A DNA stretch of 64,000 nucleotides from Methylomicrobium agile. GTDB taxonomy: Bacteria; Pseudomonadota; Gammaproteobacteria; Methylococcales; Methylomonadaceae. Location of the stretch: contig NZ_JPOJ01000001.1 of the NCBI RefSeq assembly GCF_000733855.1, positions 1,612,001-1,676,000 of the forward strand. The letters run 5' to 3'. Below, in pieces: positions 8,327 through 15,357 of the stretch. The number at the start of each line of letters is the position of its first letter. Within the stretch, counting starts at the first letter, position 1. The translations under genes were made by a program, and so were the position numbers. The notes beneath the pieces were generated by a model. The model worked only from the letters and a program-made list of their open reading frames with translations, was not told the origin of the DNA and did no database searches.

Positions 8327-9109
8327 ATGACTCCTTTATCGTTGATTCGCGGCATCTTGATCGATCTCGACGGGGTCCTGTATGTCGGCTCCCGGACCGT
8401 GGACGGCGCCATCGAAGCCGTCCGCGAAATCAAGCGGCGCGGCTACTGCTGCCGCTTCGTCACCAATACCAGCACCTTGTCCCGCGCTTCGCTGCACAAA
8501 AAACTGGCCGGTTTCGGCTTCGACATCGACGAACACGAAATCGTCAGCGCGCCCCAGGCCGCCCTGATCCACCTTCGGCAATTTGGCGACCCGGTCTGCC
8601 ATTTGCTGCTCACCGACGACGTCAAGCAAGACTTCCGGCATCTCAGGCAGTCCGACAGCAAGGCCGATTTCGTGATCGTCGGCGACATCGGTAATGCCTG
8701 GTCGTACCCGCTACTGAACAACGTCTTCAACTTGCTGATCGGCGGCGCCGAACTGATCGCGATCCATAAAAACCGTTTCTGGCAGACCGAACGCGGCCTG
8801 CAGCTGGACATCGGCGCCTTCGTCAGCGGCCTGGAATACGCCAGCCGGAAGCAGGCGACGATCATCGGCAAACCCTCGTCCGATTTTTTCAAGGCGGCCC
8901 TGAACGAACTGGGAATGCCTCCAGAGCAGGTCGCGATCGTCGGCGACGACATCGACGCCGACGTCGGCGGCGGACAGCGCGCGGGCCTGACCGGCATCCT
9001 GGTCAAAACCGGCAAATACCGGCAGGATTATGCGGAAAACAGCCAAATCGTTCCGGGCCTGATCATTCCTTCCGTTGCCAAACTGCCCAATCTTTTGCCG
9101 GGGTTGTAG
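8327..9109 (+). CDS. HAD-IIA family hydrolase (TIGR01458/LHPP-like)
   Basis: A 260-residue phosphatase. Motif I is IDLDGVLY (nucleophile Asp13 with Asp15), followed by the type IIA cap domain. Motif II is VTNTSTLSR near 45-53, and the C-terminal metal-binding motif is VGDDIDADVGGGQRAG. The size and the cap type match the TIGR01458 group, close to phospholysine/phosphohistidine inorganic pyrophosphatase (LHPP) of animals. GGAA precedes the ATG by 6 bases. The substrate is not deducible; a small phosphorylated metabolite or pyrophosphate is the family expectation. Confidence 0.85.
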   Translation: MTPLSLIRGILIDLDGVLYVGSRTVDGAIEAVREIKRRGYCCRFVTNTSTLSRASLHKKLAGFGFDIDEHEIVSAPQAALIHLRQFGDPVCHLLLTDDVKQDFRHLRQSDSKADFVIVGDIGNAWSYPLLNNVFNLLIGGAELIAIHKNRFWQTERGLQLDIGAFVSGLEYASRKQATIIGKPSSDFFKAALNELGMPPEQVAIVGDDIDADVGGGQRAGLTGILVKTGKYRQDYAENSQIVPGLIIPSVAKLPNLLPGL

Positions 9110-9228
9110 CCGTGAAGCGCAATACGGACTGCCGATCGGCTTCTGTTTACGACGCGGCTTAAACCTTTCAAACTGAATTGAGTTCCTATAATCAAGCGTT
9201 TGACAATGATGTTTTCGGAAATCGTACC

Positions 9229-9783
9229 ATGCTAAAAAAACTCTTCGCCAAAATCACCGATATTGTTCTGGGAATACTCGTAACCGTCTATATCGTCCTG
9301 GAAGAGCTGGTCTGGGAAAATATCGCCGAGCCCATTTACCGGTTTATCCATAGCCTGGCAATCCTGCAAAAACCCGAAGAGTTTATCCGGGGACTCGACC
9401 GCCATGTGCTGCTGGCGGTGTTTCTGGTTTTATTCGTCCAGGTAGAGCTGCTGGGGCTTTTCGCGCTGCAACTGATCGGCACAGGAAAGGTGATCGCCGG
9501 AACGATGCTCTACGCCGGCAAGATTCCGGTCGCCGCGTTTACCTTCTGGCTGTTCCGCATTTCGAAAGAAAAACTGATGACGTTCGGCTGGTTTAAACGG
9601 TCTTATGAATTGATCCTGTCGATCATCGAAAAGATCAAGCTCAGCGCTATTCATCAAAGAATCGCGGCACGGCTTAAACAGGTCAAAGCATGGTTCAAAA
9701 TTCGGCTGTATCGCCCTCGGCTCTATATCGGCCGATTTATCGAAGCCCTCAGAAACTCGATGACTTTTGGGAAAATCAAATAG
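9229..9783 (+). CDS. Small membrane protein of unknown function
   Basis: A 184-residue protein with a hydrophobic N-terminal helix (about 9-27, DIVLGILVTVYIVLEEL) and further hydrophobic segments at about 60-115 (VLLAVFLVLFVQVELLGLFA and the following segment). The C-terminus is basic and amphipathic (YRPRLYIGRFIEALRNS). The ATG at 9229 is chosen over a TTG 51 bases upstream because GGAA lies about 9 bases before it and the leader is then hydrophobic. Similar unnamed proteins occur in other Proteobacteria; I do not recognise a characterised family. Confidence 0.65.
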   Translation: MLKKLFAKITDIVLGILVTVYIVLEELVWENIAEPIYRFIHSLAILQKPEEFIRGLDRHVLLAVFLVLFVQVELLGLFALQLIGTGKVIAGTMLYAGKIPVAAFTFWLFRISKEKLMTFGWFKRSYELILSIIEKIKLSAIHQRIAARLKQVKAWFKIRLYRPRLYIGRFIEALRNSMTFGKIK

Positions 9784-9989
9784 ATGATTTTGACTTTCGA
9801 TATCCATTCAACTATTCATGTGTACCAGCGAAAAGAGTTGAGTTTTTGAATATTTAGGACGCGCATTAATTAATCGCAATTTAGCCCCGTAGATGGGCTG
9901 ACGAAGGAGGAAGCCCATCGTTCGCGATTGATGGGCTTCGTACCTCAGCCCATCCTATCGTGCTGAAAGAATCAAATAGACGATTTTGA
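9775..9989. repeat. 19 bp direct repeats flanking a palindromic element
   Basis: The segment ATCAAATAGATGATTTTGA (9775-9793), which includes the stop codon of the preceding gene, recurs with one mismatch at 9971-9989. Between them, about 9890-9958, lies a GATGGGCT/AGCCCATC hairpin-type element with several inverted GATGGGC copies. The arrangement resembles an insertion that duplicated its target, or a local duplication. Confidence 0.6.
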
Positions 9990-10072
9990 ATACCCGAAAT
10001 CAGAGCCACCCACCATTCGCAAATGATGGGCTTCTTTGATATATTGCTCTTTATATTTGGATAATACGACAA

Positions 10073-11251
10073 TTAAAACAAATTCATTTGGCCATCAAGT
10101 CTCATATCGCTTACCAATATGTGATAAAGCGTACTCTCACCACTAGTACCTGGTTTGAAGTTATCCACAGTAAAATCTTTATCTTCTAGTTGTACTTTTG
10201 CAAATAAGGCATCAAAATCCTCTTTTACAGGCAGTTTCTTATGAGGCGGAGGCTGAAATACTCTGCAAATTACCATCAAGGTTCGCATAAGAGCTTTAAA
10301 TCCATTTGTTTTATTTAGAATTAGCCCTTTCTCATCTGATGCCCAAGCATTTGGCCATCTATCCCGAGCAGATGAGAAATATCGGAAGAGCACATCGGCG
10401 ATCTTCATGTCTTCGTTATCAACAAAAAGAGGCCTTAATGGATACTTTTGAATCTCTGCCTGATTTGGAGAAGGTAGCTTATTTCCTCGTTTCAGAATAT
10501 CTCGATCAAGCGCCGGATCTGCAGAAATGAACGGCATCAATGCCTCAACAAATGTTGCTTGGTTAAGCCTCTCAAAATCTCGGCCTGGAGTTGCAGTTCC
10601 AAGCCGTTTAACTCGTCGGAAAAGTGGACTAGATTCAAGCTGATCCAATGCGACGGCTATATTATGACAAGTCTTTTGCGGACTTCTGGTTTTAGTTAAC
10701 TCAGATAAGTCATACGCTAAACTACGGTTTACCTTGGTTTGTGCTAAATTAACAGTAGAAAAAATATAAGCCTGATCTTCAATATCGATATCAATAAAAA
10801 TGCTTACATTCACTTGAAAATCATCTTTTAGATAACCCATCAATCCCGCAATTCTATGCTGCCCATCTAGAACTTTGGCAATATTACGATAGTAAATCGG
10901 TTCCAATCCGTCTTCTGGGTTCGGGTCATTGCGCAATGTCAGCGTATTATTTACAGGATTAAAACTAGCACTCCTGCCTTCAACAGCCAAAATAACTGCC
11001 GTAGGAAAACAAGCATCAACTGTCTTTACATATGTTTGGAGTTGGGTCACTCGTGTTTGGCTAAGAGGACGTTGGATACCAAGATATGTTTCGATATCTC
11101 GCTCCTTCAACATGCGACGGACGTCAAAATATGCAATTTCACATAGAAGTTTCGAAGGAATAGAGGCAATCAAAAAATCGCCAATAGGCTGTCGAATTGA
11201 AATGGCAGGAACGGAAAATTCTATTGGGCTCTCGGAGTCAAATAAACTCAT
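10073..11251 (-). CDS. DGQHR domain (DndB-like) protein
   Basis: A 392-residue protein with the signature VLDGQHR (DGQHR at 129-133). Upstream, QRPLSQTRVTQLQTYV at 60-75 matches the conserved QR...R...Y segment of the family. Toward the C-terminus VLFRYFSSARDRWPNAWAS and the following KTNGFKALMR are also family-typical. DGQHR proteins include DndB, the regulator of the phosphorothioation Dnd system; many others are found in defence and mobile-DNA contexts with unknown activity. The gene is last in a leftward, AT-rich operon: it overlaps the membrane-protein gene by 4 bases (ATGA). No dnd genes are present here, so a Dnd role is not supported. Confidence 0.88.
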   Translation of the reverse strand: MSLFDSESPIEFSVPAISIRQPIGDFLIASIPSKLLCEIAYFDVRRMLKERDIETYLGIQRPLSQTRVTQLQTYVKTVDACFPTAVILAVEGRSASFNPVNNTLTLRNDPNPEDGLEPIYYRNIAKVLDGQHRIAGLMGYLKDDFQVNVSIFIDIDIEDQAYIFSTVNLAQTKVNRSLAYDLSELTKTRSPQKTCHNIAVALDQLESSPLFRRVKRLGTATPGRDFERLNQATFVEALMPFISADPALDRDILKRGNKLPSPNQAEIQKYPLRPLFVDNEDMKIADVLFRYFSSARDRWPNAWASDEKGLILNKTNGFKALMRTLMVICRVFQPPPHKKLPVKEDFDALFAKVQLEDKDFTVDNFKPGTSGESTLYHILVSDMRLDGQMNLF

Positions 11252-11931
11252 TGTTGGCCTCCTAAATGATTTTCGAAACCCCTCATAAAATCCTCTACAT
11301 TGTGGTGAGGTTCCGTATCTTCAACGTGTTTCCGATAATCATTTACGAAGTCATCTTGTGCTGAACGTAACTCGTTCTCAGTAATTTGGGGCATTCGTAG
11401 TCTATGATAAACAAGTGCCAAATAGCGAAATGCAAGAGCTAGTAGTGTCAAAATTACAGAAAGTTTAAATACAAAGTCTATGTCTTTAACCGCATGTGCC
11501 TTTAATAGCGCAAAAAGAGCCGCACAGGTGACTACAATCAATGCAACAACAGTTGATATGGGCAATTTATGTGGAAATTGTCCGGCTTGATCAGGTTCAT
11601 GAAGTGTCAGATACAAGATCGGGGCAAGCATTGAGATTGTAAAAACCAAAAGTTCGCCATTTCGAAAAGTACTTAACCAAAAGTCTATGAAACTTTTACC
11701 TTGATCATCAGAAGCCACGTAAAGCGTTAGCGCACCTAAACCAAATGGTAAAATCGACCATAAGAGCAAATATGTAAATTCATATAAAGCTCCTGCGTAT
11801 GTTTTACGACCCGCTTTAAACAACGATCCAATTAGCCAGAGATGTGATAAATAACCAATTAAATTTAACCAAAGATGAAATAATGAGCTAAAAAATTTGG
11901 TTTTGCATATTCGTATTTCTTCCATAGACAT
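11248..11931 (-). CDS. Multi-pass membrane protein linked to DGQHR and Dam genes
   Basis: A 227-residue protein with about five hydrophobic helices (roughly 14-37, 48-73, 93-110, 126-146 and 153-176) and a charged soluble tail from about 180 (ENELRSAQDDFVNDYRKHVE). No family is recognised. It overlaps the DGQHR gene by 4 bases and lies 9 bases after the Dam methylase stop, so the three are almost certainly one transcript. Membrane components are common effectors in multi-gene phage defence systems; that role here is a hypothesis. Base composition is visibly AT-richer than the flanking genes. Confidence 0.7.
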   Translation of the reverse strand: MSMEEIRICKTKFFSSLFHLWLNLIGYLSHLWLIGSLFKAGRKTYAGALYEFTYLLLWSILPFGLGALTLYVASDDQGKSFIDFWLSTFRNGELLVFTISMLAPILYLTLHEPDQAGQFPHKLPISTVVALIVVTCAALFALLKAHAVKDIDFVFKLSVILTLLALAFRYLALVYHRLRMPQITENELRSAQDDFVNDYRKHVEDTEPHHNVEDFMRGFENHLGGQQ

Positions 11932-11940
11932 AAGGAATTC

Positions 11941-12777
11941 TCAATAAATCAACAATTCTTCAAAACGACCACGATGTGCCGACGAACCTGCCAATACACT
12001 TGCTCGTGTTACTGATTCTAAAAGAAAGTGCTCTTGGTAAAGTTCTCGAATAGATGCATGATGTGCATTTGTAACGATAACTCTGACTCCTCTAAGCTTT
12101 GCACGCACCAACGCATCACGTAAGCGAATCTGATCACCCCATGAAAAAAGTGCATCGTTATATTTTATAAATCCATTCAGGTTGTGCTTCACTGTATAAG
12201 GAGGATCGGCAAAAACTAAATCCCCTTTTTCCGCAACGTCAATTGAATCCTCGAAATCGCCACAAACAAGCTTTGCCGATTGTAATATACCCGATATTGC
12301 AAACCAGTTATCTGTCGACATAAGAACGCTCGACTTTGTACCAACTGGAACGTTAAATTCTCCATTGCGATTTACCCGATATAGCCCGTTCCAGCATGTA
12401 CGATTTAAATAAATAAACCGTGCTGCCATATGGAACATACAACTCGGCTTATAGCTGCGAATTCGATAGTAATAATCTTTTGAATGATGAGCCTGATGCT
12501 CACGTAAAAGCGCTAAAACGTTTTCTGGGTTGATCTTTATTGCGTTATATGCATTGATCAATTCAAAATTAATATCCGAAAGTAGCGCTTGGGCTGGCCT
12601 CAATGCAAAAAAAACTGCACCGCTCCCTAGAAATGGCTCAATATACTTACCCGTAAGTGGAGCAATCATTTCAACAATACGACTAGAAACCCACCTTTTG
12701 CCTCCCGCCCACTTAAGAAATGGTGGAGGTAACGTAATTTGATTAAGTTTTAGATTAATAACTATAGGTTCTTCCAT
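11941..12777 (-). CDS. Dam-type DNA adenine N6-methyltransferase
   Basis: A 278-residue methylase of the D12/Dam class. The AdoMet-binding motif is FLKWAGGK (20-27) with FLGSGAVF at 49-56, the insert NRTCWNGLYRVN at 125-136 is typical of Dam/DpnIIA proteins, and the catalytic motif is FADPPY (189-194). The expected reaction is transfer of methyl to adenine N6, with GATC the most likely site for this class, although specificity cannot be proven from sequence. It is the first gene of a leftward operon with a membrane protein and a DGQHR protein. No restriction endonuclease gene is adjacent. The start at 12777 lacks a strong ribosome-binding site. Confidence 0.92.
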   Translation of the reverse strand: MEEPIVINLKLNQITLPPPFLKWAGGKRWVSSRIVEMIAPLTGKYIEPFLGSGAVFFALRPAQALLSDINFELINAYNAIKINPENVLALLREHQAHHSKDYYYRIRSYKPSCMFHMAARFIYLNRTCWNGLYRVNRNGEFNVPVGTKSSVLMSTDNWFAISGILQSAKLVCGDFEDSIDVAEKGDLVFADPPYTVKHNLNGFIKYNDALFSWGDQIRLRDALVRAKLRGVRVIVTNAHHASIRELYQEHFLLESVTRASVLAGSSAHRGRFEELLIY

Positions 12778-12985
12778 GCATTTTAAAAAGGTAGAATCAA
12801 ATTAACAAAAGACATCTCATATTAGCCTCTCATCATTCAAAGAAGCTAGATATGGTACATTTAATCTAACGTTGCAGCAGTATCCTGAGTTTTATTGCCA
12901 CAGTCAACACAGAATGCGGATTCGCAGCAATCCACCAGAAACATGCAGGAACTCCAAAGGATGGTTTGCCTTCGGCAAATCGATC

Positions 12986-13741
12986 CTACTTATGGGTGCC
13001 CAGAAGGATGATATGTTTGGCCGTCAGGTCCTGCACGATCTTAAGCCCACTCTCGTAAATAACCTCGGGCTGCGGGTGCTTTAGCTGCTCCACCACTGAT
13101 TGGAGGTAAGAGGCAGCCGTCTGGCCCGGCTGTTCCTGGATCAAGGCGAGCAGTTGGTAGGTAACCGGTGTGATTTCGAGGAAGCGGACTTCATCTTCGT
13201 AGTTTCGGTACACGATCAGGAATGTCGGCTGTCCGGAGGGCTCCGGCGGCTGGTAGTCGGGCGATATCCGGTGCACCGGAAAGCGGTAGGCCAAAGGCCA
13301 GGCGAGCGGCGAGAGTTGCAGGGTTGCTTCGGACCAGTCGCCGGAAAACGGCGGATTGAATGGCGCTTCCTCTTTCGCGATCGACAGCGCCATTTCGGCC
13401 CATTCGTAGTGAGCCAGTTCGAGCATGAACGGCGGGTCGGAAGGATGGTCCCGCTCGGTTTGCAGATAATCGAGAAATTCCTCGGCGATTTCGGAGAAAT
13501 AAGGGGTGGCGCAGGTATGGCGCGCATAAAAATCCTGCCCCAGTTCGCGCCACTGCGCATTGCTTAGAATCTTACGCAGCACCGGGAAATTGACGGCCAG
13601 GAAGTTGTCGATGTTGTTGAAGAACAGTTCCCGGTACATCGCCATCCGTTCGGGTTTCACGTCGCTGGGCGCGGGATGGCTTTCCGGATTGCGCAGATAA
13701 TCGGAAAACGCCTGCTGCCTAGCTTTGAAATCGGCGCCCAT
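12986..13741 (-). CDS. hvfC: HvfC/BufC-type RiPP maturation partner (DUF2063)
   Basis: A 251-residue protein. The N-terminal DUF2063 helical domain (about 5-95) contains RMAMYRELFFNNIDNFLAVN and ARHTCATPYFSEIAEEFLDYL, the typical pattern of the partner protein of DUF692/MNIO enzymes. The C-terminal half (VHRISPDYQPPEPSGQPTFL ... YRNYEDEVRFLEI) is the usual beta-rich second domain of HvfC. The family is thought to bind the RiPP leader and present the precursor to the enzyme. The stop of hvfB and the ATG at 13741 are 6 bases apart. A TTG at 13747 is possible but the ATG fits better. Confidence 0.88.
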   Translation of the reverse strand: MGADFKARQQAFSDYLRNPESHPAPSDVKPERMAMYRELFFNNIDNFLAVNFPVLRKILSNAQWRELGQDFYARHTCATPYFSEIAEEFLDYLQTERDHPSDPPFMLELAHYEWAEMALSIAKEEAPFNPPFSGDWSEATLQLSPLAWPLAYRFPVHRISPDYQPPEPSGQPTFLIVYRNYEDEVRFLEITPVTYQLLALIQEQPGQTAASYLQSVVEQLKHPQPEVIYESGLKIVQDLTAKHIILLGTHK

Positions 13742-13747
13742 CGTCAA

Positions 13748-14596
13748 TCAGGCCGAGCGTTTCGCATGTTCGCTGCGCCAGGCGTCCTGGATCGCCTTGA
13801 TCGTCTCGACTTCCTTGAGCAGTTCGGCCAGCGGCGGCAGGTTGAAATCGCGTTCGAGCAGGGTCGGAAACACGCCGTACAGTTCGTAGGCCTTGCCGAG
13901 CAGTTTCCAGACCGGATCGATCACTGCCGCGCCGTGTGTGTCGACCAGAAAGTCTTCGGCCTCGACATAGTGCCCGGCGATATGCGCGTAAGCGATCCTT
14001 TGGCCCGGCACTGCCCTTAAAAAGGCTTCGGCGTCGTAGCCGTGGTTGACGCTGTTCACGTAGATGTTGTTGATGTCGAGCAGGATGTCGCAGTCGGCTT
14101 CCTGGACGATCGCATTGAAAAAATCGATTTCGGCCATTTCCTGGCCGGGCGCGGCATAGTACGACACGTTCTCGATCGCGATGCGCTGTTCGAGCAGTTC
14201 CTGCACGCGCTTGATCCGGCCTGCCACATGCCTGACCGCCTCTTCGGTAAACGGGATCGGCATCAGGTCGTAAAGATGGCCGTTATGGCTGCAATAGCTC
14301 AAATGTTCGCTGTACAGCTTGATCCCGTGTTCGGCCATGAACGCTTTGATGTCCAGCACCAGCTTTTCGTCGAGCGGATCGCTGCTGCCGAGCGACAGCG
14401 ACAGGCCGTGGCAGACGAAATCGAAGCGTTCGGTCAGGGAGCGGAATTGTTTTGCGTAGCGGCCGCCGAGCGTGATCCAGTTCTCCGGGGCGACCTCATA
14501 GAAACCGACGGTCTGCAGCGGGGGATGATTGGCGATCTCGGCGAGCAATGAGCGCCTCAGCCCGAGCCCCGCCCCTTGAACGCGAAAGTTCGACAT
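13748..14596 (-). CDS. hvfB: HvfB/BufB-type multinuclear iron oxygenase (MNIO, DUF692)
   Basis: A 282-residue TIM-barrel enzyme of the DUF692 family. Metal-ligand regions are visible: CHG (62-64), YSEHLS (95-100), IENVSYY (141-147), DINNIYVNSVNHG (174-186), AHIAGH (204-209) and VDTHG (218-222). Known relatives use a mixed-valent iron centre to oxidise Cys residues of a precursor peptide to oxazolone-thioamide or thiooxazole groups that bind copper. With the EGxCG precursor encoded 85 bases upstream and the DUF2063 partner directly downstream, this is a complete minimal HvfABC set. The start follows a GAA-rich region rather than a strong ribosome-binding site. Confidence 0.92.
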   Translation of the reverse strand: MSNFRVQGAGLGLRRSLLAEIANHPPLQTVGFYEVAPENWITLGGRYAKQFRSLTERFDFVCHGLSLSLGSSDPLDEKLVLDIKAFMAEHGIKLYSEHLSYCSHNGHLYDLMPIPFTEEAVRHVAGRIKRVQELLEQRIAIENVSYYAAPGQEMAEIDFFNAIVQEADCDILLDINNIYVNSVNHGYDAEAFLRAVPGQRIAYAHIAGHYVEAEDFLVDTHGAAVIDPVWKLLGKAYELYGVFPTLLERDFNLPPLAELLKEVETIKAIQDAWRSEHAKRSA

Positions 14597-14641
14597 AAAA
14601 AAACGAAAGAAGAAGTTCGTTCAATGAAATTAAAGCAGAAA

Positions 14642-14664
14642 GGAAGCGGAGAAAACACCGCTCC
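14642..14664 (-). terminator. Hairpin between hvfA and hvfB
   Basis: GGAAGCGG (14642-14649) can pair with CCGCTCC (14658-14664) across a short loop. It lies in the 85-base gap between the precursor gene and the enzyme gene. There is no long U-tract, so it may act as a partial terminator or mRNA stabiliser giving more precursor than enzyme; this is inferred. Confidence 0.4.
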
Positions 14665-14681
14665 CTCAGATTCAGGCGGAA

Positions 14682-15080
14682 TTATTTTTTCGTAGCGCCG
14701 CAAGAGCCTTCTTGCCCCTTCATCATCGCGCCGCAGACGCTTTCCATGCCTGATTTCATTTTGCCGTCGTCCATCATGCCGCCGCATTTACCTTCGCCGC
14801 ATTGGCCTTCGGCGGCTTTGGCCGGTGCCGGCGCGGCAGTGGATTTTTGGCCGGCGCAGGCGCCTTCCGCGGTTTTGTTTTGCGGCGGCTGCATATTCGA
14901 TTTATCCATGCCGCCCATGTTCGCGCCGCAGGCCATCTCGCCGGCCGCCAGTTGCATGTAGCCGCCGTTCAGTTCGGTCATGCCGAACGGATTGGCTTCC
15001 GCATGCGCGGTGACGGTCGCGGTGGAAATAATCGCAGCACCCATCGCAGCGGCCAAAGGCGATTTGTTCATTTTTTTCAT
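14682..15080 (-). CDS. hvfA: HvfA-type copper-RiPP precursor with EGxCG motifs
   Basis: A 132-residue exported precursor. The signal peptide is about 1-27 (MKKMNKSPLAAAMGAAI ... VTAHA), followed by NPFGMTELNGGYMQLA, typical of HvfA. The core has six Cys (51, 75, 94, 99, 116, 127). Four lie in EGxC motifs: EGAC at 72-75, the tandem EGQCG/EGKCG at 91-100 and EGSCG at 124-128. In studied HvfA/B pairs the Cys of EGKCG is converted to a copper-binding heterocycle. Met is abundant (GEMACGANMGGM, KCGGMMDDGKM), which also suits copper. The start at 15080 is chosen because AGGAG lies 6 bases upstream; a frame from 15101 would include the ribosome-binding site itself. It is divergent from copA. Confidence 0.9.
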   Translation of the reverse strand: MKKMNKSPLAAAMGAAIISTATVTAHAEANPFGMTELNGGYMQLAAGEMACGANMGGMDKSNMQPPQNKTAEGACAGQKSTAAPAPAKAAEGQCGEGKCGGMMDDGKMKSGMESVCGAMMKGQEGSCGATKK

Positions 15081-15357
15081 TGTGACTCCTCGTTTACTCA
15101 TAATATTTTCAGCCAGGAAACCGGCCGAACGGTTGTAAATCTACGCTAGACATCTGAATAAGAGATGAATATAGTCTTAAAAGAGATACGAAAGCGCCGA
15201 CTATACAGATTTTCTGTCATTTTCGCCACTTGCGATTTTAGTCCGTATTCGCCTCGAAAGATTCCTTCCCCTCGCCTCAGAGCAAGGGCCTGGGATAATG
15301 GATGCAAATTATCTTCAAACCGCCTCGATCCCTACATTGCCGTCCGCGTTTTTTGCC

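Noticed and set aside
10073..11251. DGQHR protein called DndB of a Dnd system
   Set aside because: No Dnd genes are in view, and the operon partners are a Dam methylase and a membrane protein.
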